Assembly: GCF_004345365.1 (NCBI RefSeq) | Contig: NZ_SLVF01000026.1 | Coordinates: forward strand, 1-49,535 | Source: Kribbella sp. VKM Ac-2568 | Lineage (GTDB): Bacteria > Actinomycetota > Actinomycetes > Propionibacteriales > Kribbellaceae | Direction of reading: 5' to 3' | DNA length: 49,535 bases | Shown: positions 47,425 to 49,535 of the stretch, piece by piece | Layout of the letters: the number at the start of each line of letters is the position of its first letter | Numbering within the stretch: position 1 is the stretch's first letter | Position numbers and translations under genes: made by a program | The notes under the pieces: model-generated | The model's database searches: none | Told to the model about the DNA's origin: nothing | The model's input: the letters and a program-made list of their open reading frames with translations, nothing else

Positions 47425-49535
47425 ATGAGCGAAGCAGTCGACGGGCCCACGGAGACACCGACGGTTGGTATCCCGTCGCACCGCTACACTGCGGCGCTCG
47501 CCAAGCGGATCGAGACCGCCTGGCAGGAGCGGTGGGAGCGGGACGGCACCTTCCATGCCTCCAACCCGACCGGCCCGCTGTCCGACGGCTTCGACGAGGT
47601 CGCCGGCCGGCCGCGCCGCTACGTGTTGGACATGTTCCCGTACCCGAGCGGCGCTGGGCTGCACGTCGGCCACCCGCTGGGCTACATCGGTACCGACGTC
47701 TACGCCCGCTACCTACGGATGTCCGGGGCCAACGTGCTGCACACGATGGGCTTCGACGCGTTCGGCCTGCCCGCCGAGCAGTACGCGGTGGAGACCGGGC
47801 AACACCCCCGAGACACCACCGAGGCCAACATCCGGACCTACCGGCGGCAGCTGCGCCGGCTTGGCCTGGGCCACGACCTGCGCCGCAGCGTCGCCACCAC
47901 GGACGTCGACTTCTACCACTGGACCCAATGGATCTTCCTGCGGATCTTCGACGCCTGGTACGACGCGGCCGCGAGCAGGGCCCGCCCGGTCGCGGAACTG
48001 TGGGCCGATTTGGACGCCCGGGTCCGCGAGCCGGCCCAGGGCACCAACCCGTATGGCCGACCGTGGCCCGAGCTGTCCACCGTGGAGCGCCGCCACGTGG
48101 TGGACGCACACCGGCTGGCGTACCGGTCGGATGCGGTCGTCAACTGGTGCCCCGGCCTCGGCACCGTGCTGGCCAACGAGGAGGTCACCCCCGACGGCCG
48201 CAGCGAGCGCGGAAACTTCCCGGTCTACCGGCGGCCGCTGACTCAGTGGATGCTGCGGATCACCGCGTTCGCGGACCGGCTGATCGACGACCTGGACTCG
48301 GTCGACTGGCCGGAGTCGGTGGCCCAGATGCAACGCAACTGGATCGGCCGGTCCAGTGGCGCGCGGGTCCGCTTTGGCTCGCCCGCTGGCGACGTCGAGG
48401 TCTTCACCACCCGGCCGGACACACTGTTCGGCGCCACCTACTTGGTTCTGGCCCCGGAGCACCCGCTGGTGGACGAAGTCATGGCCGACCGGTGGCCGGA
48501 CGACGTACGTCCGGAGTGGACCGGTGCCGCCCCGACGCCGGGCAAGGCCGTCACCGAGTACCGTAAAGCAGCCTCGCGGCGCTCAGAGCTGGAGCGGCAG
48601 ACCGAGGGCCGGGACAAGACCGGCGTCTTCACCGGGTCAACAGCGCTCAACCCGGTCAACGGCGAGCAGGTGCCGATCTTCGTCGCCGACTACGTGCTGA
48701 CGGGGTACGGCAGCGGCGCCATCATGGCGGTGCCCGCGCACGACCAGCGGGACCTGGAGTTCGCGCAGAAGTTCCACCTGCCCGTCGTCAAGGTGATCGA
48801 GCCGCCGGCCGAGTGGAACGAGCGGCACCGGACCGGCCCGCATTACCCACCGGCCGAGTGGCCGGAGGCGTACACCGGCGACGGCGTCCTGATCGCCTCT
48901 GCGAACGCCGGCGTCTCGCTGAACGGACTGGGTAAGGAGGAGGCGAGCGCACGGATAACAGCCTGGCTGCAGGTGCAGGGCCGGGGCGAGCCGGCGATCA
49001 CGTACAAGCTGCGGGACTGGCTGTTCAGCCGGCAGCGGTACTGGGGCGAGCCGTTCCCGATCGTGTACGACGAGCACGGGCTGCCGGTGCCGCTGCCCGA
49101 GTCGATGCTGCCGGTCGAGCTGCCTGAGATGACGGACTTCTCGCCGCGTACGTACAACGGCCCGGACGCGGCCGACTCGGAGCCGGAGCCGCCGCTATCC
49201 CGGCTGCCGGACTGGGTCGAGGTCGAGCTGGACCTGGGCGACGGGCTCAAGACGTACCACCGCGAGACCAACACGATGCCGCAGTGGGCCGGTTCCTGCT
49301 GGTACGAGATCCGCTACCTGGACCCGACCAACCACGACCGCTTCGTCGACCCGGAGGTCGAGCGGTACTGGATGGGGCCGAAAGCCGAGAACCCGACCGG
49401 CGGCGTCGATCTGTACGTCGGCGGCGTCGAGCACGCCGTACTGCACCTCCTGTACGCGCGCTTCTGGCAGAAGGTGCTGTACGACTTGGGGCACGTGTCG
49501 GCGTCCGAGCCGTTCGCCCGGCTGTTCAACCAGGG
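47425..49535 (+). CDS. leuS: Leucyl-tRNA synthetase (3' end outside the window)
   Basis: The first 703 residues of a bacterial LeuRS, which charges tRNA-Leu. ATG 47425 follows AAGGAG. The HIGH-type signature is PYPSGAGLHVGHPLGY (near residue 75), followed by GFDAFGLPAEQYA. The CP1 editing domain is present, with VEVFTTRPDTLFGATYLVLA and GYGSGAIMAVPAHDQRDLEF. RQRYWGEPFPI marks the return to the catalytic domain, and VGGVEHAVLHLLYARFWQK is complete. The KMSKS loop and anticodon-binding domain lie beyond 49535. The frame is open to the window edge. Expression is probably controlled by the leader described above. Confidence 0.97.
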   Translation, partial: MSEAVDGPTETPTVGIPSHRYTAALAKRIETAWQERWERDGTFHASNPTGPLSDGFDEVAGRPRRYVLDMFPYPSGAGLHVGHPLGYIGTDVYARYLRMSGANVLHTMGFDAFGLPAEQYAVETGQHPRDTTEANIRTYRRQLRRLGLGHDLRRSVATTDVDFYHWTQWIFLRIFDAWYDAAASRARPVAELWADLDARVREPAQGTNPYGRPWPELSTVERRHVVDAHRLAYRSDAVVNWCPGLGTVLANEEVTPDGRSERGNFPVYRRPLTQWMLRITAFADRLIDDLDSVDWPESVAQMQRNWIGRSSGARVRFGSPAGDVEVFTTRPDTLFGATYLVLAPEHPLVDEVMADRWPDDVRPEWTGAAPTPGKAVTEYRKAASRRSELERQTEGRDKTGVFTGSTALNPVNGEQVPIFVADYVLTGYGSGAIMAVPAHDQRDLEFAQKFHLPVVKVIEPPAEWNERHRTGPHYPPAEWPEAYTGDGVLIASANAGVSLNGLGKEEASARITAWLQVQGRGEPAITYKLRDWLFSRQRYWGEPFPIVYDEHGLPVPLPESMLPVELPEMTDFSPRTYNGPDAADSEPEPPLSRLPDWVEVELDLGDGLKTYHRETNTMPQWAGSCWYEIRYLDPTNHDRFVDPEVERYWMGPKAENPTGGVDLYVGGVEHAVLHLLYARFWQKVLYDLGHVSASEPFARLFNQ

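Noticed and set aside
1..49535. tRNA, rRNA, CRISPR arrays, prophage or replication origin
   Set aside because: I looked for cloverleaf or CCA ends, tandem spaced repeats, phage structural genes and DnaA-box clusters and saw none. A covariance-model or repeat scan would be needed to exclude small RNA genes.

Overview
The window is GC-rich throughout, with GTG and TTG starts, WYL, PucR, LuxR and STPK regulator families, an Eis-type acetyltransferase, and a hopanoid operon. This points to a filamentous, Kribbella-like actinomycete. The genus is an impression from gene content, not a database result. No rRNA, tRNA, CRISPR array or replication origin was found. One complete insertion sequence (IS630 family) is present.

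Layout. 1-3.9 kb: the tail of an unknown gene, a phosphomannomutase remnant, a large LuxR-family ATPase regulator and a frameshifted ohr. 4.1-5.9 kb: a GH15 trehalase or glucoamylase. 6.6-8.9 kb: decayed WYL and TPR/CHAT-type genes beside an intact cytosolic subtilisin-like protease. 9.6-16.1 kb: an Eis-like acetyltransferase, an LLM oxidoreductase, a secreted protein, a receptor-type Ser/Thr kinase divergent from an RNA polymerase sigma factor, and a DUF2461-like gene. 16.1-21.9 kb: a CehA-like metallohydrolase coupled to a small protein, a multi-pass membrane protein and two hypotheticals. 23.2-28.9 kb: a ScyD/ScyE-like secreted protein, the IS630 element, a kinase remnant, a HAD phosphatase, a secreted zinc protease and a small membrane protein.

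29.0-39.3 kb is the coherent core. Eight minus-strand genes are read hpnC-hpnD-hpnE-polyprenyl synthase-shc-(hpnG::ispH)-hpnH-dxs, with ATGA overlaps at every junction but one, where the gap is 2 bases. Together they supply MEP-pathway precursors (Dxs, IspH), build prenyl diphosphate, make squalene (HpnC, HpnD, HpnE), cyclise it (Shc) and attach and trim the adenosyl side chain (HpnH, HpnG). HpnG and IspH are fused into one polypeptide. A divergent PucR-type regulator (39.5 kb) shares the promoter region. A WS/DGAT acyltransferase and a short-chain dehydrogenase follow, and then a secreted GH20 beta-N-acetylhexosaminidase with a good DasR-type operator upstream.

45-46.6 kb holds wreckage: a sugar dehydrogenase scrap and an RHS repeat gene with an AT-richer C-terminal tip. 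The window ends in leuS, preceded by a leucine-rich leader peptide and an intrinsic terminator that look like a classical attenuator.

The most unusual signal is a structured repeat of about 75 bases present three times on the plus strand (9391, 22520 and 46544). It has a conserved 5' block, a small hairpin and a terminator-like hairpin whose stems differ in sequence but keep their pairing. All three copies lie in gene-poor or decayed intervals.
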